Positions 11,266 to 23,419 are shown, counted from the first letter of the stretch. The stretch: 64,000 nucleotides of DNA from Rotaria sp. Silwood1 (GCA_905250075.1 CAJNOP010000058.1:862343-926342), one strand, 5' to 3'. Notes: a model not told the origin generated them from the letters alone. Numbers and translations: made by a program.

Positions 11266-11955
11266 ATGTCTAAACGTCATCAGCCATTGAAAATAATTGA
11301 AACGTTCGATGAACAATTATCATCATTATCATCAGACGAATTAAAAACATTTGTTGCTCATGTTCGCCATCGTTTAGATGATATCAATGAAAAAGAAAAA
11401 GCTCCTCAAGAAGAAAATAATATTTTTTCTCGAGTTAGTCTTTTATCATTATTATTAATTCTTCAATCTGCTTCATCATTTATTTTACAATCATTTTCGG
11501 ATCTTATATCACATCATATATTAATAACAATGTATTTAACAATGCTTGTCGGTGCTGGTGGTAATGCTGGAAATCAAGCAGCTGTATTAGTTATTCGTCG
11601 TTTAGCAACATCTAATTCATTTTCAATACGATCACTTATTATACGAGAAACATTGTCAGCAGTGATTATTGGTACTATTGTTACATTAATTGGCTTTATT
11701 CGCGTATTGCTTGAAGAACGTGGTGCTCTTTTACCTTCATTAACTATTGGTGTAGCTTTATTTTGCATTATTACTACATCGATTGTGCTTGGTACATTAC
11801 TTCCAATTATTTTACAACGTGTTATCCATATTGATGCTGCTCATGCAGGTCCTATCATTCAAGTTATAATGGATATACTGGGTGTATGCATCACATGTGC
11901 TGTAGGACAAACATTTCTTGTCAATTTATCTCATGCTAAACATAAAGAATTATAA
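11266..11955 (+). CDS. MgtE/SLC41-like magnesium transporter, short single-repeat form
   Basis: This 229-aa single-exon protein starts with a charged soluble region (about 1-55) and continues with about five transmembrane helices. The helix reading MYLTMLVGAGGNAGNQAA (about 88-105) is the hallmark of the MgtE membrane domain, whose GGNxGNQ lines the Mg2+ pore. Animal SLC41 proteins usually carry two MgtE domains and about 500 aa, whereas bacterial MgtE has an N domain and CBS domains before one membrane domain. This protein has one membrane domain and neither N nor CBS domain. It would have to act as a dimer. A bacterial or algal-type origin is possible (inference). A TTTTAG acceptor-like site lies about 25 nt before the ATG. 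Confidence 0.82.
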   Translation: MSKRHQPLKIIETFDEQLSSLSSDELKTFVAHVRHRLDDINEKEKAPQEENNIFSRVSLLSLLLILQSASSFILQSFSDLISHHILITMYLTMLVGAGGNAGNQAAVLVIRRLATSNSFSIRSLIIRETLSAVIIGTIVTLIGFIRVLLEERGALLPSLTIGVALFCIITTSIVLGTLLPIILQRVIHIDAAHAGPIIQVIMDILGVCITCAVGQTFLVNLSHAKHKEL

Positions 11956-13350
11956 CCAAAAATTAGTTTTACCCCTTTTATATTTAATTTTATTTTTTGT
12001 CATATGAGACATTAATTAAAGAAAAAGAAAAACAGAAAATTTTTTCTGACGTTGGCTATCTGTGATACATTACTTGAGGATTTCAGCTGACATATATTAA
12101 TCAGCAAATGGCAAAGAAAACAACAGTTCGAATACCAATGTCAACAACAGGGTTGTCATCACCTTATGTAAGAAAAGCAAAAGGGTTATTGAAGAAAAGT
12201 GGAAGCAAAAGCAGGAAAACAAATGAAACCAAAGCGGACAGCTATTTGTGTTTATATGGATTCTTTAATAATATCTTGCTTCTTTCCGTGATACTTCTTT
12301 ATTCTCAAAGTTCCAAAACGTAGTAAATAATACATAAAGAAAATGAATGTTTTCATAAGGAGATCAGATTTTGAATGCGAACATATGTATCATTTAAATT
12401 ATTTTTCGTTTAGAGACATTTCTTTTTTGACATAACAGCTGTTTGTACGACAATAAAGTATTTTTGTTGTTATTAAGTCTATTGACATTCAGTTGCAAAA
12501 ACACATTGGATAAATATCTCATTTCCGAAAAAATACTTTGGCTATTGACCTTGTTTTTTAAAATAGAACATAGAATGAATCATATAGACAGTAATAGACT
12601 GCGAACGATACATACTCGACAACTGATTTCATATTACCAGAATTTAACTATCTCAAATTTTTGAATAAAAAATTTAACAAAATTTCTCATATGAAAAAAA
12701 AGGAACAAGTGGTACCCTTGTTCATTAACTACTTCTTTGGTTGTATATAGTGATTGTGTAACGAATAATCTCATGGGTCAACACCACTATGAGCAACGGC
12801 AGTTTTTACATGAACTACTTATGGACAATACGTTGATGAATTGTGACAATGAAAAATTAACAAATAAAAACGTTACTGAAATTAGTTCCTTAGAATGATC
12901 AAAACTTTCAAGTGTTTCTTATTAAAAGAAACTATTTTTCTGTCTGAAAAATTCATACACAGTGCATGAAAACGTGAACATTTGGTAAAAAAATCAAAGT
13001 GATTTTTTTTGCGATTTGATTTATGTCAAATAGATTCCGCTGGGTTTAATTTTTTTCGAACTCGGACTCAATCGGATTTTAGTTCGACACTAACTCAGCC
13101 AGTGCTAATGCCCAATACACTTTGGTCAATGGCCTAATTTTTTATTTAAAAAAATTCATCACTTTCAGGTCTTTAAGAGAAAAATAAGGACATATTTTGA
13201 ATTAACATGAAAAATTGCATTGAATACTGTATGATTGTTAATTTTTAAAACATTTTTTCCATCGGTTTTATGTTGAGTGCTGAAATTTAATATTTTCATA
13301 AAATAAAGGCATTTTTGGTAGAAAATAAGCCATAACTACGTGCTCTATAG
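11956..13350. other. Gene-poor spacer
   Basis: No supported gene. A 71-codon frame at 12108-12323 has no recognisable domain and was not called. Confidence 0.45.
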
Positions 13351-13781
13351 GAGTTGCCCACTATACTATGATGGTGACAATCAAGTTCGTATGATTGATA
13401 CTCTTTTCAACACGTTTTTCATCAAAATGGTATAGCATATTTTTAATGGTGGAGTTGAAGGATAAAGTCATTATGTATTAGTTATTAATATAAATTAGGA
13501 AAATGAAGAAAAACGATTAGATCTTGTCCCAAAAAATCTTCAATATTATTCAACACTTCAAGCTGAACTTGAAATTATTAGTTCATTTGTATTTCATAAT
13601 TATTGTATGTCATTCTCATTTTTATTTTCTAATGAAGACATAGTTGACTGAAAAAAAAACTAAATGAAAAATCAATTTGTTCATTATAATGAATACGAAA
13701 AATTTATTAATATTACTTGAATGGTTAGTTGCACGTCACGTTCTTGATACATTGAGATATGGATCAGAATTTCTTTCATAA
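13351..13781 (+). CDS. Unrecognised three-exon 3' gene fragment
   Basis: Three stretches with good splice sites join in phase: 13351-13429 (acceptor CTATAG, donor GTATAG), 13499-13604 (acceptor AAATTAG, donor GTATGT) and 13729-13781 (acceptor GGTTAG, ending TAA). The product reads YYDGDNQVRMIDTLFNTFF, then ENEEKRLDLVPKNLQYY, and ends RHVLDTLRYGSEFLS. I do not recognise the family. No upstream exon was found, so this may be the tail of a decayed gene. Confidence 0.4.
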
Positions 13782-14595
13782 GTGTGAAAACCATCATTTT
13801 AGACATTTATTTCAAATGAAACAAATGCAGCCTTTGTGTGTGTGTGTCATCAATCATTTTTTCTGTGACTTAAATTTTTATTTATTATGAAACTTGCCAT
13901 ACTTTTGTTTGAGACTCTCTTTTCATCCTATTTTTTTTTCTCTTCATATCACCTCTTTTGTCATTCCTTTTGTTGTCTATCTTTGTTTCATTCTTCATTC
14001 ACGTTTTCTCATCATATTTTAACTACTAAGCTTGATATCTTGCAAATCATTTTTTTCTTTCTCTGTATGCATTAAAACAAGTCGTGGTCGCATAATAATA
14101 CATTTTTGAATGCTTATAGGGTAATCATTGTAAGCACTTTCAATTGCAAAAATAAAGAGAACAAAATAACAAAAAGAAAACATTGATATATGCACATGCT
14201 CGTCTTTTTCTTATTAATGGATGTGACTCATTAGTAAGGACTCGAATCCTTATACTATCCGACCATGTTCGATAACAGTTAATGTATTACATCTTATTTT
14301 TATTTTGCATGATTAGACTAAACCTCAGAACATTTTCAAACACAATATCTACTAATACTATTTCTAAGTTGGTTGAATAAGATGACTTCTCTGGAATAAA
14401 AAGTTAGTGAATAGATATATTTTATTTTTTAAAATTATATGGTGAAGGAATACATGACTTTCTCATCTAATTTAAAAATTTTGTTTTCTGATTATCTTTC
14501 ATCCCACGAGATCTGTTTTTTTCTCTTGAAATCTAGGTGAATAAAGTAGAGCAGTCTCAGATAGAAAACTTCGGGAAATCGTAGCGGATTTTTGA
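13782..14595. other. Spacer without supported gene
   Basis: AT-rich, with pyrimidine-rich runs near 13930-14060. Nothing codable was recognised. Confidence 0.4.
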
Positions 14596-15509
14596 TTGGA
14601 TTCGGTGAGCTCCCATCGGAAATCCAAAGATCTGAGTATTGAAATCATTGACATAGAAGTTCATCAAAGAATTAGTTATTTTCCAGAACTTGATCAAGGC
14701 AAATTATCATCATTCGTAACGATGAAAATCAGATTTCTTTATCTTTCTTTATCTAATGTGTTTTTATCNNNNNNNNNNTTTTTGTTGTTTCATTCAGACT
14801 TGTTTTAAATACAAGATCAACCGGTAACTTATTATTTACAACTTAATTTTTAAATGCTTTGTTTCTCACCGCAGTTATGTGTCCTTTGTGAGTTTTCTTT
14901 TTCTATATTGAACAACAAGTAGACTCAACCTACTCTATCTTTATTTTACCACATCTCACTTGCCGTTACTACGAACTTTGAATTTTGGCAAAATAGTTGC
15001 CCTAGAACAGTTACTAAACTGTAGTTCAGTCAGCATCTCCACCGCAAACCTCTCTAAAACGATGCCCACAAATGATGAACGAAATAACTGATGTAAAAGT
15101 TTTGCATTTGAAAGAATTAAAACTTAGTTTTGCCAACAAAAGTACGGTATCTGAAGGACATCAATTCATATTGAAACTTATTATTCTATCGTCGAATTTA
15201 AACACTTTGTCTTTCTACAGTAATCGTACACAAACAATAATTCAACAGCTAAAAAATATTCTTCCTATAAAAAATTCGGATTAAATTACTCATTTGTACA
15301 TTGAAGAACATCAAGAGGCAAATTATTATGAGAGACTTCCACAACGTCCACCAAAATACCATGCAACATTCTTTCATGAATTCCCAGAAATCTTACCGCA
15401 CCTCAACACATTTAGAGTTCCATGTGGTCCACGATTCATTGATAAATATCTAATAATATTAACTGCAATTCTCATAGATCTAAAAAGTTATTTTTCTAGA
15501 TTGAGATAG
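14596..15509 (+). pseudogene. Possible decayed leucine-rich/F-box-like gene
   Basis: Several plus-strand frames in sequence look protein-like but are separated by stops: 14596-14768, 15072-15284 (leucine-rich, for example HLKELKLSF and LNTLSFYS) and 15294-15509 (FFHEFPEILPHLNTFRVPC). The Leu-rich spacing resembles C-terminal parts of the F-box proteins common in bdelloids, as at 58773-61308, but no F-box is visible. A ten-base gap at 14769-14778 interrupts the region, so some damage could be assembly error. Confidence 0.35.
14769..14778. other. Assembly gap (10 N)
   Basis: Ten N within a T-rich stretch. The flanks do not overlap obviously, unlike the gap at 32698-32707. Confidence 0.95.
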
Positions 15510-17401
15510 TGTATACTAGAGATTATGGACAATTGTAATGATTCAATTAATATGTTTAAGAACTTGGATTAATGTCATTGGTTGTACTGCACAACTAAAT
15601 TTCAAATATATACAGATGAAAATGATAATTGTTATATAATACATGATTTTGATATTTGACTGCACAATAAAAACCATAAAGAATGTTTGCACTTTATTTT
15701 TATTTTCCATGACTTTTTATTATATTTCTGAATAGTGTAACTACGAAAGATGATAGTGTGGATAAGTAATAGATGTAATTGTAAGACGTGAGTGCGAATA
15801 AAATGGAGATGACCTATTCACACGCTGATATTTTCCTTTGAAACTGTCAAAACAAAGCTTCATTTTGAACTTTTTCTATTTTTGTTATTTTATATAAATG
15901 TTATAGATACTCAGAGCTAAATCGTTGGGTGCAAAAACGTCCAGCTGTTACAAAAACAAGATAGGAATCAAAAAATAAATAAATAGTAGACAATTTGCGA
16001 TTTAAATTAAGAAAGTAGAATAAAGATTATATTTAGTTTATTTCAATCAAAGTTAACTCTAACTCCAACTTCAAGTATAAGTTTAAAAAATCTAGTCCAA
16101 TTTTTTTAATCTATATCAAATTCAGCTAACAACTTTGATGATAACTATTATTTTAAGATATGAATTCCATCCTTTTTATTTAGCTTAAACGTAACAATAG
16201 TTGTCACATGAAGTATTTTTTTTTAAATTTAATTTTAAGGTAATCTCAAACGCTAATACAAAGTTAAATATTGTTTTAAAAAATCAATCAAATTGAATTT
16301 TTATATTTGCGAAAGAAAAGACACGGATCTCTTCATTAATTAGTGGGGTACAATGCAGATACAAGGATACGTACATCGTACACGACTGTTTACAGACACC
16401 GTTACGAAAGAATGTCTATCAGGATTCCCTGGGGAGCTTTTCAATAGATTCCCCGGGGATTGTCCAAGGCTTGATTTAAATGAATTTTACATCCAAAATC
16501 AAACGAGAAAACTTTTTGAAATTGAAAATGAATTAACATAATTCATCGATTGAATAAACAAACTATGATTGATTTCATACAGAATTATATACAAAATTTT
16601 GAGACTTCTCGAAATCAAGTTTTATATTAAATGTTGACCAGTCACATGCAAGTGACATCTGCATTGAAGAGTATCACATTTAAGTTTTTATTGGTTCTTC
16701 TTTATAGATTCTCTGCTATGTCGTATTAATGATTGTTTCTTTATCAGATACTGGAACCTAGTTTTAATCCAAATTATTTCCATTATTAAGTTCCTCAAAC
16801 AAAACTTGAGTGTCCATCTTACTTACGATTTTATAAAGCTACTATATTTTGCATTTCATTGGAGAAAAACAAACTTACCTTATCGTAATCGACTAAGTAG
16901 AAGAATCGCTCTATTTATTTGCACTTTTTTACATCAAACACAACGATTACATTTATTGGTGTAATTCAAACACACGCAAAATTCTGTATGAAAGGTGAAA
17001 GCTATATTGAAAGTAGGCAAAGTATTGACGTATAAACTTAAGAATTTCAATTGAATGAACATCATAGTCTTGCGATGAATATAATGACATACACGAACAA
17101 AAGCAATCAGCATTACTTTTGTTTTTCTTCCAAAAACATTATAGTCAAAGTTCATACAAAGAAGCCTAAAATCTAGTTAGATGAATATTCGTACATAATT
17201 ATTATTAACTATATGTTATTTTTTCATACACGTGTTTTTTTTTGCATAAAAATATTTTTCACAATAAGAGACAGATAATAATAACTTTGTTCATAAAAAC
17301 GAGATATCTATTTACATGTTGTTTTAGATTTTCATTGAAAAATCTATTAATTTCCTTCTTCACGACATCTAAACAATTCTGACAAACAAAAAATATAGTA
17401 T
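15510..17401. other. Gene-poor spacer upstream of the carrier gene
   Basis: About 1.9 kb, AT-rich. No gene, RNA or clear repeat was recognised; the open frames near 16353 and 16934 lack any family resemblance. Confidence 0.45.
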
Positions 17402-20399
17402 ATGGCTTCGACATCTACACCAGCTCATCCATCTGATGTGCCAACACCAATAAAGGCTAAACCAAAACCACCAGCAAATACACCAAATTCAATTAAGTTT
17501 CTAATCGGTGGTACAGCTGGGTTTGTAAATAAAAAATTTCTTATTTTTATTTTTCTTTTTTGTATTTCATTTTATATTTAGTATGACTGCTACTTTATTT
17601 GTTCATCCAATGGATGTTGTCAAAAATCGAATGCAAATGAGTGGTGAAGGTGGTGGTGCACGAGAACATAAAACAAGTTTTCATGCATTACGAGCAATAT
17701 TTCGTAGTGGTGGTTTAAGCGGTATTTATGCTGGGTAAATAATTATTTTCGAAAAAAAGAAAAGATTGAAATTTTATTAAATATAATTTATTTAAGTCTT
17801 TCAGCTGGTTTATTTCGTCAAGCAACATATACAACAGCTCGTTTAGGAATCTATCAAACATTATTGGAACGTTTTCGACAACCAGATGGTCGTCCACCAC
17901 CTTTTTTTATCAATCTTCTTTTAGGTGTTGTTGCCGGTGGTCTAGGTTCATTTATTGGTACACCAGCTGAAGTCGCATTAATTCGTATGACACTTGATGG
18001 ACGATTACCTATGGCTGAACGACGAAATTATGCACATGTATTTGATGCACTCGTACGTATTACACGTGAAGAAGGTGTTTTTAAATTATGGAGAGGTGCT
18101 ATACCAACAGCAACACGAGCTATGATTGTTAATGCTGCACAAATGCCGACTTATTCACAAGCTAAACAAGCAATTATGTCAGCTGGTCTTATGCAACAAG
18201 GTTTTCCATTACATGCTGTTTCATCTTTAATTGCAGCTTTTGTAACAACAGCTGTATCATTACCTGTGGATATTGTTAAAACTAGATATCAAAATATGAA
18301 AATTATACAAGGAAAACCAGAATATAATGGAATATTTGTAAGTTATTATTTATCTATCTTTTCTTTGTATAAAAATCTACTAAACAAAAAAAATTTAAAT
18401 CCAAATAATTCTTAAAAAACAAATATGACATTGTATTCAAGCAAACTATAATATAATCCCATATTTTAAAGAGAATATGTTGAAGCACTTTTCTTCATGG
18501 TTGAAGTTAAAATTCACTTGAAGAAAAAAACTGTAAGCACCCTCCTTGTAGGATTAAAATGTAAAGTATGATGTGATTGCTATTGCTAATCACAAGAAGA
18601 TTGTTTTAATGATATACTTACAACATCTGTAACTTTTCTATAGCTATTGTTTGTCATATTTGTAAATGAACCGGTTTCTATGGTAGTAGTTTTCAGGACT
18701 TGAGACTGTTAGTGTGATAGGATTTATAATAGGGACCGTTTTATGTCATATTAATCACAATAAAATCCTGGCCTATAAATATTACAGAATATTTTAATAA
18801 AAACCTTGAAAGGATTTGGAATCCTATGAAGATGTTGAATTTTTAATATGTATAGTTTATAGAAGTGCCAAATCTTAGGACTACTTGTATTTTCAAATTT
18901 TTATCTAAAATTTTGCGCATCTAGATGATTCAACTAGACTAGCTTCCATAAAACATGCATGTTGTCAACACTATCCAAGGTAAAGGATATATACATTGAA
19001 AGTCTCGTATCTCGAGGACACATTGTTGAAAAGTTCTGAATCTTTCTATGAAAGCTAGTTTAGTTAAATTCTCTATATAAACTAAGTATTAGATCGAAGT
19101 GCGATAACTTAGTCAAATCTCAATAGGTCTTCAAAGTTTTTATTAAAATATTGTATAGTATCTATAGACAATAAGAGTCATTGAAATCGGAATGAGACAT
19201 ATGCGGAAATTCTCTTGAGAGCCATTCGGTATCATTCATTAGTTGTTAGCACTTTAGAACAATGATAATTATTGATTCTATGATTTATGTGATTATATCT
19301 TTTATTTATAACTTGTGATATGAATCATAAAATTGAGTTAATCATGCATAATAATACTTAGTTTAAAGTTAATAGATATAAATAATAAAACTCGAATCGA
19401 TATGATTTATTTTTATTATTATTAAAAAGTACACCTTGAACTTTTTTCTTTTTTCGTCATGATTTTAAAATCTACTAATTTTTCATTTCATACAAAAAAA
19501 AAAATAATTGAATATAAATATGAATACAATTCAATGAATAGAGTACATATGATAACGTTCTATTCGTACGAGAACATTAATTCATATTTTATACGTTGAT
19601 AAGTTTTCGTGTCCTTCACAAAGAAAGGAAATAGTTGACCTCTGTATTGACCTCTTTTTTTGTTATTTTCATTCTGTCAGTTACTGTGACAACTTCATGT
19701 ACCTTATTAGTCTTGTCGATATAACAACTTCAATGAATACAATACAATATTGAAACTAATATATCTTATATAATTATTCATGCATTTCACTCTAAAATAT
19801 TTAGCTTGTCCTGCTTCTTTTTTTTTTGTACTTAAAAATTATTGCTTGTCCTTTGCTCTGTCAATACACGTATGTTCAAACATATGCCGGTTTTTTTCTT
19901 TCGTCGAATAGTATGTATAGGTCATGAATCTTTTTCTTTTTCGTTTTCATTCGTCTACATATATGTAGTTCACTATCGGTCATATCATTTTTCTTTTTTC
20001 TACCTCGAAATGTATATTTACTTTCTTACATTATTCAATCAGTCACCTCTAGTTCAACTCGCGTAGACAATATTTTTAAAGTTGTCGTTAAGTAAATTTT
20101 TACTCTTTCGAATAATTTCTGAATTTAAATATTCACATTGATGTATCATTACATTTTCATTGATAATAAGATTAGTAATAAATAATTAATAATCAATTAT
20201 ATTTTCTTCTTAAATATTTTAGGATATATTTCAACGTATTCTTCGTCAAGAAGGTGTATTCAGTTTTTGGAAAGGTTTTACAGCATATTTTTCTCGTCTT
20301 GGTCCACATACAATTCTTACATTTATATTTATCGAACAACTTAATACTCAATATCAAACACGTATACTTAAAAATGAATCTTATTCATCAACATTATAA
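17402..20399 (+). CDS. SLC25A11: Mitochondrial 2-oxoglutarate/malate carrier
   Basis: Four exons join in phase to 329 aa: 17402-17520, 17582-17734, 17797-18337 and 20223-20399. The product has three mitochondrial-carrier repeats, seen through the Px[DE]xx[KR] motifs HPMDVVKNR (repeat 1), GTPAEVALIR (repeat 2) and LPVDIVKTR (repeat 3), each followed by a glycine-rich GxxGIYxG-like segment. YAGLSAGLFRQATYTTARLGIY is the oxoglutarate-carrier version of the repeat 1/2 boundary. It exchanges malate for 2-oxoglutarate across the inner mitochondrial membrane in the malate-aspartate shuttle. The last intron is 1.9 kb, unlike the 60-nt ones before it, and contains a foldback repeat. The next gene begins 152 bp downstream on the same strand. 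Confidence 0.92.
18720..19215. repeat. Foldback repeat in the last carrier intron
   Basis: Sequence at about 18750-18985 pairs with the reverse complement of about 19020-19215. Examples: ATATTTTAATAAAAACCTTG near 18790 against the complement near 19135, and CAACTAGACTAGCTTCCATA near 18930 against the complement of 19045-19068. The arms are degenerate. This explains part of the intron's large size. Confidence 0.65.
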
Positions 20400-20551
20400 A
20401 ACCATTTGATTCAACAAATAAGAAGAAGAAGAAGAAAAAAAAGAAAGACCCTAAATAGTTGATTAGTTTCGAAAACTGTTCCTTAGGATAGAAGTTTTTT
20501 TTAAATAAAACAAAAAACGCCAAAGGTAATTTCATAATTTATATTTTAGAT
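20400..20551 (+). promoter_or_regulatory. Short intergenic spacer with trans-splice-like acceptor
   Basis: Only 152 bp separate the carrier stop from the next ATG. The spacer ends TTTATATTTTAGAT-ATG, a splice acceptor with no upstream exon in view. Bdelloids are known to use spliced leaders, so the two genes could be co-transcribed and the second trans-spliced (inference). Confidence 0.45.
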
Positions 20552-22471
20552 ATGTCATTTGAAGATTTTACTACAACATGTACACGTACATTTGCTCAAA
20601 CACCTATACGTCTTGTACGTATGTCATCAAATTTAACAACATTTGCTGGTTGTCTTGATCCACCATATCGTCATATTGTTTTATTATGTCAACCACATTT
20701 GACAGATAATTCAATATCAGTTGCATTTTATTTAAATGGTACAGCTTATTTTGAACATTTAAATGAAGAAAAAATTCGTCAACGTTTACAATTATTAAAT
20801 AATCCACGTAAAAAATCTTATCATCGTAATGATTTACAACCTGTATTAACACGTATAGAATCGATGTTAAAACTTGATTCACTTAAACAAGATAATACAA
20901 AAAATGAATTATATGCTAAACTTTTATCATCAAGATTATTATCAATTGAAATATATCAAGATGATTTAAAATTTAAATTTCGTTGTGAAGAACGTGCAGA
21001 ATTATTTGAACAACATTATGTTAGACAATTATTAATACAAGTTAAAGAATTATCACAAAGGCAAACATATCTATGTGAATTATTAGAACATAAAGATGAA
21101 TTACCACAATTTGATTCGAAACTTTTTCTTAATACACCAATGACACTTGTGGATGATGCAGAAGGTAATCAAGAAAAAATTCTCTATTTTTTTTTGTTTG
21201 TTTTTTAGAAAATAAATATTACAAAATCAGATTATATATGAATACGACATTATGCCAATGTTTTATTCTATGTAAAAAACCTAAGAGAAAGCGTATTGGT
21301 CCTTCTGAAAGAAAAATAATCTGAGTAAAATACTGCATTATGTATTCTTATTATTATAGAAAACGTTTTAGACCTATACTATGTATTATCAATATGTGTT
21401 GATAATGGAGAAAAAAAAACATATCTTAATTGTAATATGTTATGATAGATAAATGACAGTGTGACCTTTGTTTCTGAAATGATGCCTCAAGGGAAATAAC
21501 TGTCATGATACGCAATAGAATTTCAAAGGTCTATTAGTACATAATAGATTGTACTGCGGACATAATTTTGTTTGCAATACAAATAACATTATTTGTAATT
21601 TATATTCAGATTCGTATGATAGTTCTGAAACGAATATCCTATGAAGATTGACGGAATATCTCAAAGTGAATGTTTTATTTGCTATATTAAGTATACTTAT
21701 GAAGAATTTAAACTTACCTAATCTTTTTGAAATAGTACAAAATCGATCCGTATGCTTAATTATTATGATTAAGATATTAAGTTTCATCTCAGTAAATATT
21801 TAACTCGACGAGCTTTTGTTTTTTTATCGTTATCAAATATTTACGATTTTAAATTACAAATCGTAATTTTAGAATTGTTAGCTGTGACCTTTCATTTAAT
21901 TTCTGTTTACTGCGCATAAGTAAGATAGTCTTCTATTCAATTGTTGATTACATTATAATCAATCGAACAGTTTTGTTTCCATCAAATTAACGAAACTTCT
22001 AGAATAGTCTGTAATTTGTTACTCATAACAATGTTAAACGCTTCGAGTTATTAAAAAAAAAAAACTTTTATATTTTTCAAATATTGAGTATGTTTTTTTT
22101 TTCGTTTTCTAGAAGAAAATGAAGATGATGAAATTTTATCATCATCAACAGTAGGTCGTTTATGGAAAGCATCATTTGGTCGTCGTAGTGGTCAAAAATT
22201 TCTTGATATATGTTTACTTAAAAAAGCTTATTTGAAAGCATTAGAAGATGTAGGTAATGAAGAACAAGATGACGATACAGTTTCATCAGTTATAAATACA
22301 ATCGTTGATCAAACTGCTTCTGATGATGTAGAACAAAATGATGATATTGGTTTAGCAGCTCGAATTGCAAAACGTTCAATACCATCAGAATCTAATGTAG
22401 AAAATGATCCACAGGATATGAAACGTTTACGAAACAATTCATCAACTGCTACAACAGCTTCGGTTCAATGA
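20552..22471 (+). CDS. Unrecognised head-plus-coiled-coil protein with acidic tail
   Basis: Two exons (20552-21164 and 22113-22471, intron 948 nt, phase 1) give 323 aa. Residues about 1-150 look like a compact alpha/beta head (RHIVLLCQPHL, then ISVAFYLNGTAYFEHLNEEK, then RLLSIEIYQDDLKFKF). A helix rich in Gln/Leu/Lys (about 160-190) follows, then an acidic Ser-rich region and a basic MKRLRNN motif close to the C-terminus. The order of beta-rich head, helix and disordered tail with a terminal basic motif resembles the XRCC4/XLF/PAXX end-joining superfamily, but similarity by eye is weak and I do not assign it. It could equally be an unrelated rotifer protein. The start follows a splice-acceptor-like TTTTAG. 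Confidence 0.7.
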
Positions 22472-22963
22472 TTATTGTTTTTTGTTTTGTTAATTTTTTT
22501 TGTAAATCATAATCGTATATTGTGTCAGATTCAAAAGCATAAACATGACTTTTGGTCAAAGTAGAATTTAGTGTTAAACGATTTTAATTGAATTGATCGT
22601 TTTTTTTTCTTTTTCAGGAATATTGATAAAAAAATTTTTCTTTTTTTAACTTTCATTCTTTTTATAGGTTTCTTTTTCTTTTTTTTTCATCTTAATTAAA
22701 TACAGATTTGAACTCTTGTTCTTACTGACGTATTAAGTATTGATCACATTCCGTTTTATCATCTATAATAAAAATTGTCATCTACATTATTATTATCTTT
22801 GCCTTCATACAGTAAGAAAAAAAAACCAGGGATTTAAATAACTAGAAACTACTCCTCAATGATTGATTAAGAGATTTAATTTTTCATAGTTTATTAATTG
22901 AATAATATACAAGATGAAAAAAGTGAAATTTTGTCTTTAAAAAAAAAAGTTTATAATTTACAT
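22472..22963. other. Convergent 3' spacer
   Basis: About 0.5 kb of T-rich sequence lies between convergent genes. Nothing else was recognised. Confidence 0.5.
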
Positions 22964-23128
22964 TTAACGTGGATTGATGTTTGGATTAGCTTCATTAGCA
23001 ATTGTTCCTTCTAATGTTGTTGTATCAGGTGGTGGAAGATTTGCTGCTATACCACCTGTGACAGCATTATCACTAACAGTTTTTATATCTGTTTGTCGTT
23101 TTTCATTTTCCACTACTGCATGATCCAT
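22964..23128 (-). CDS. Small hydrophilic protein A (54 aa), tandem paralogue
   Basis: The ATG at 23128 opens a 54-aa frame starting MDHAVVENEKRQ and ending ANEANPNINPR. The end resembles that of the next small protein (VEANPAIKPN), and both start MD.AV, which suggests tandem duplicates. The protein is hydrophilic, with no signal peptide, Cys or membrane segment. A long T tract followed by GTAG lies about 33 nt before the ATG, compatible with an upstream exon or trans-splicing. Function unknown. Confidence 0.5.
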   Translation of the reverse strand: MDHAVVENEKRQTDIKTVSDNAVTGGIAANLPPPDTTTLEGTIANEANPNINPR

Positions 23129-23224
23129 TATCGTATTTCAAGTTTGTGATTTTTTATATCTACAAAAAAAAAAAAATTATTTTTTTCACAAACAAAAACA
23201 AAAGAAAAAAAGGAATTTAGAAAG

Positions 23225-23419
23225 TCAATTTGGTTTAATTGCTGGATTTGCTTCTACATCAGCTTGAGTGATTGGTTTTGTTGCTTGTTGACCAACAGGA
23301 TGTTGATCAATTGTTTCTGTTATTGTTGGTGTTGATGTTGAACTACCATCATTTGGTGCTATGACTCTCTGTTGATCGTCATTTATTTGTTTATATAAAT
23401 CATGTACAGCTTTGTCCAT
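23225..23419 (-). CDS. Small hydrophilic protein B (64 aa), tandem paralogue
   Basis: This 64-aa frame starts MDKAVHDLYKQINDD and ends ADVEANPAIKPN. It is Thr/Pro/Gln-rich, hydrophilic and probably disordered. A TTTTCTCTAG acceptor-like site lies about 25 nt upstream of the ATG. It is 96 bp upstream of its shorter neighbour on the same strand, with similar ends. No known family was recognised. Confidence 0.55.
   Translation of the reverse strand: MDKAVHDLYKQINDDQQRVIAPNDGSSTSTPTITETIDQHPVGQQATKPITQADVEANPAIKPN

Noticed and set aside
12108-12323. 71-codon plus-strand open frame, basic N-terminus
   Set aside because: No domain, and low-complexity translation in its second half; more likely 3' flanking sequence of the MgtE-like gene.
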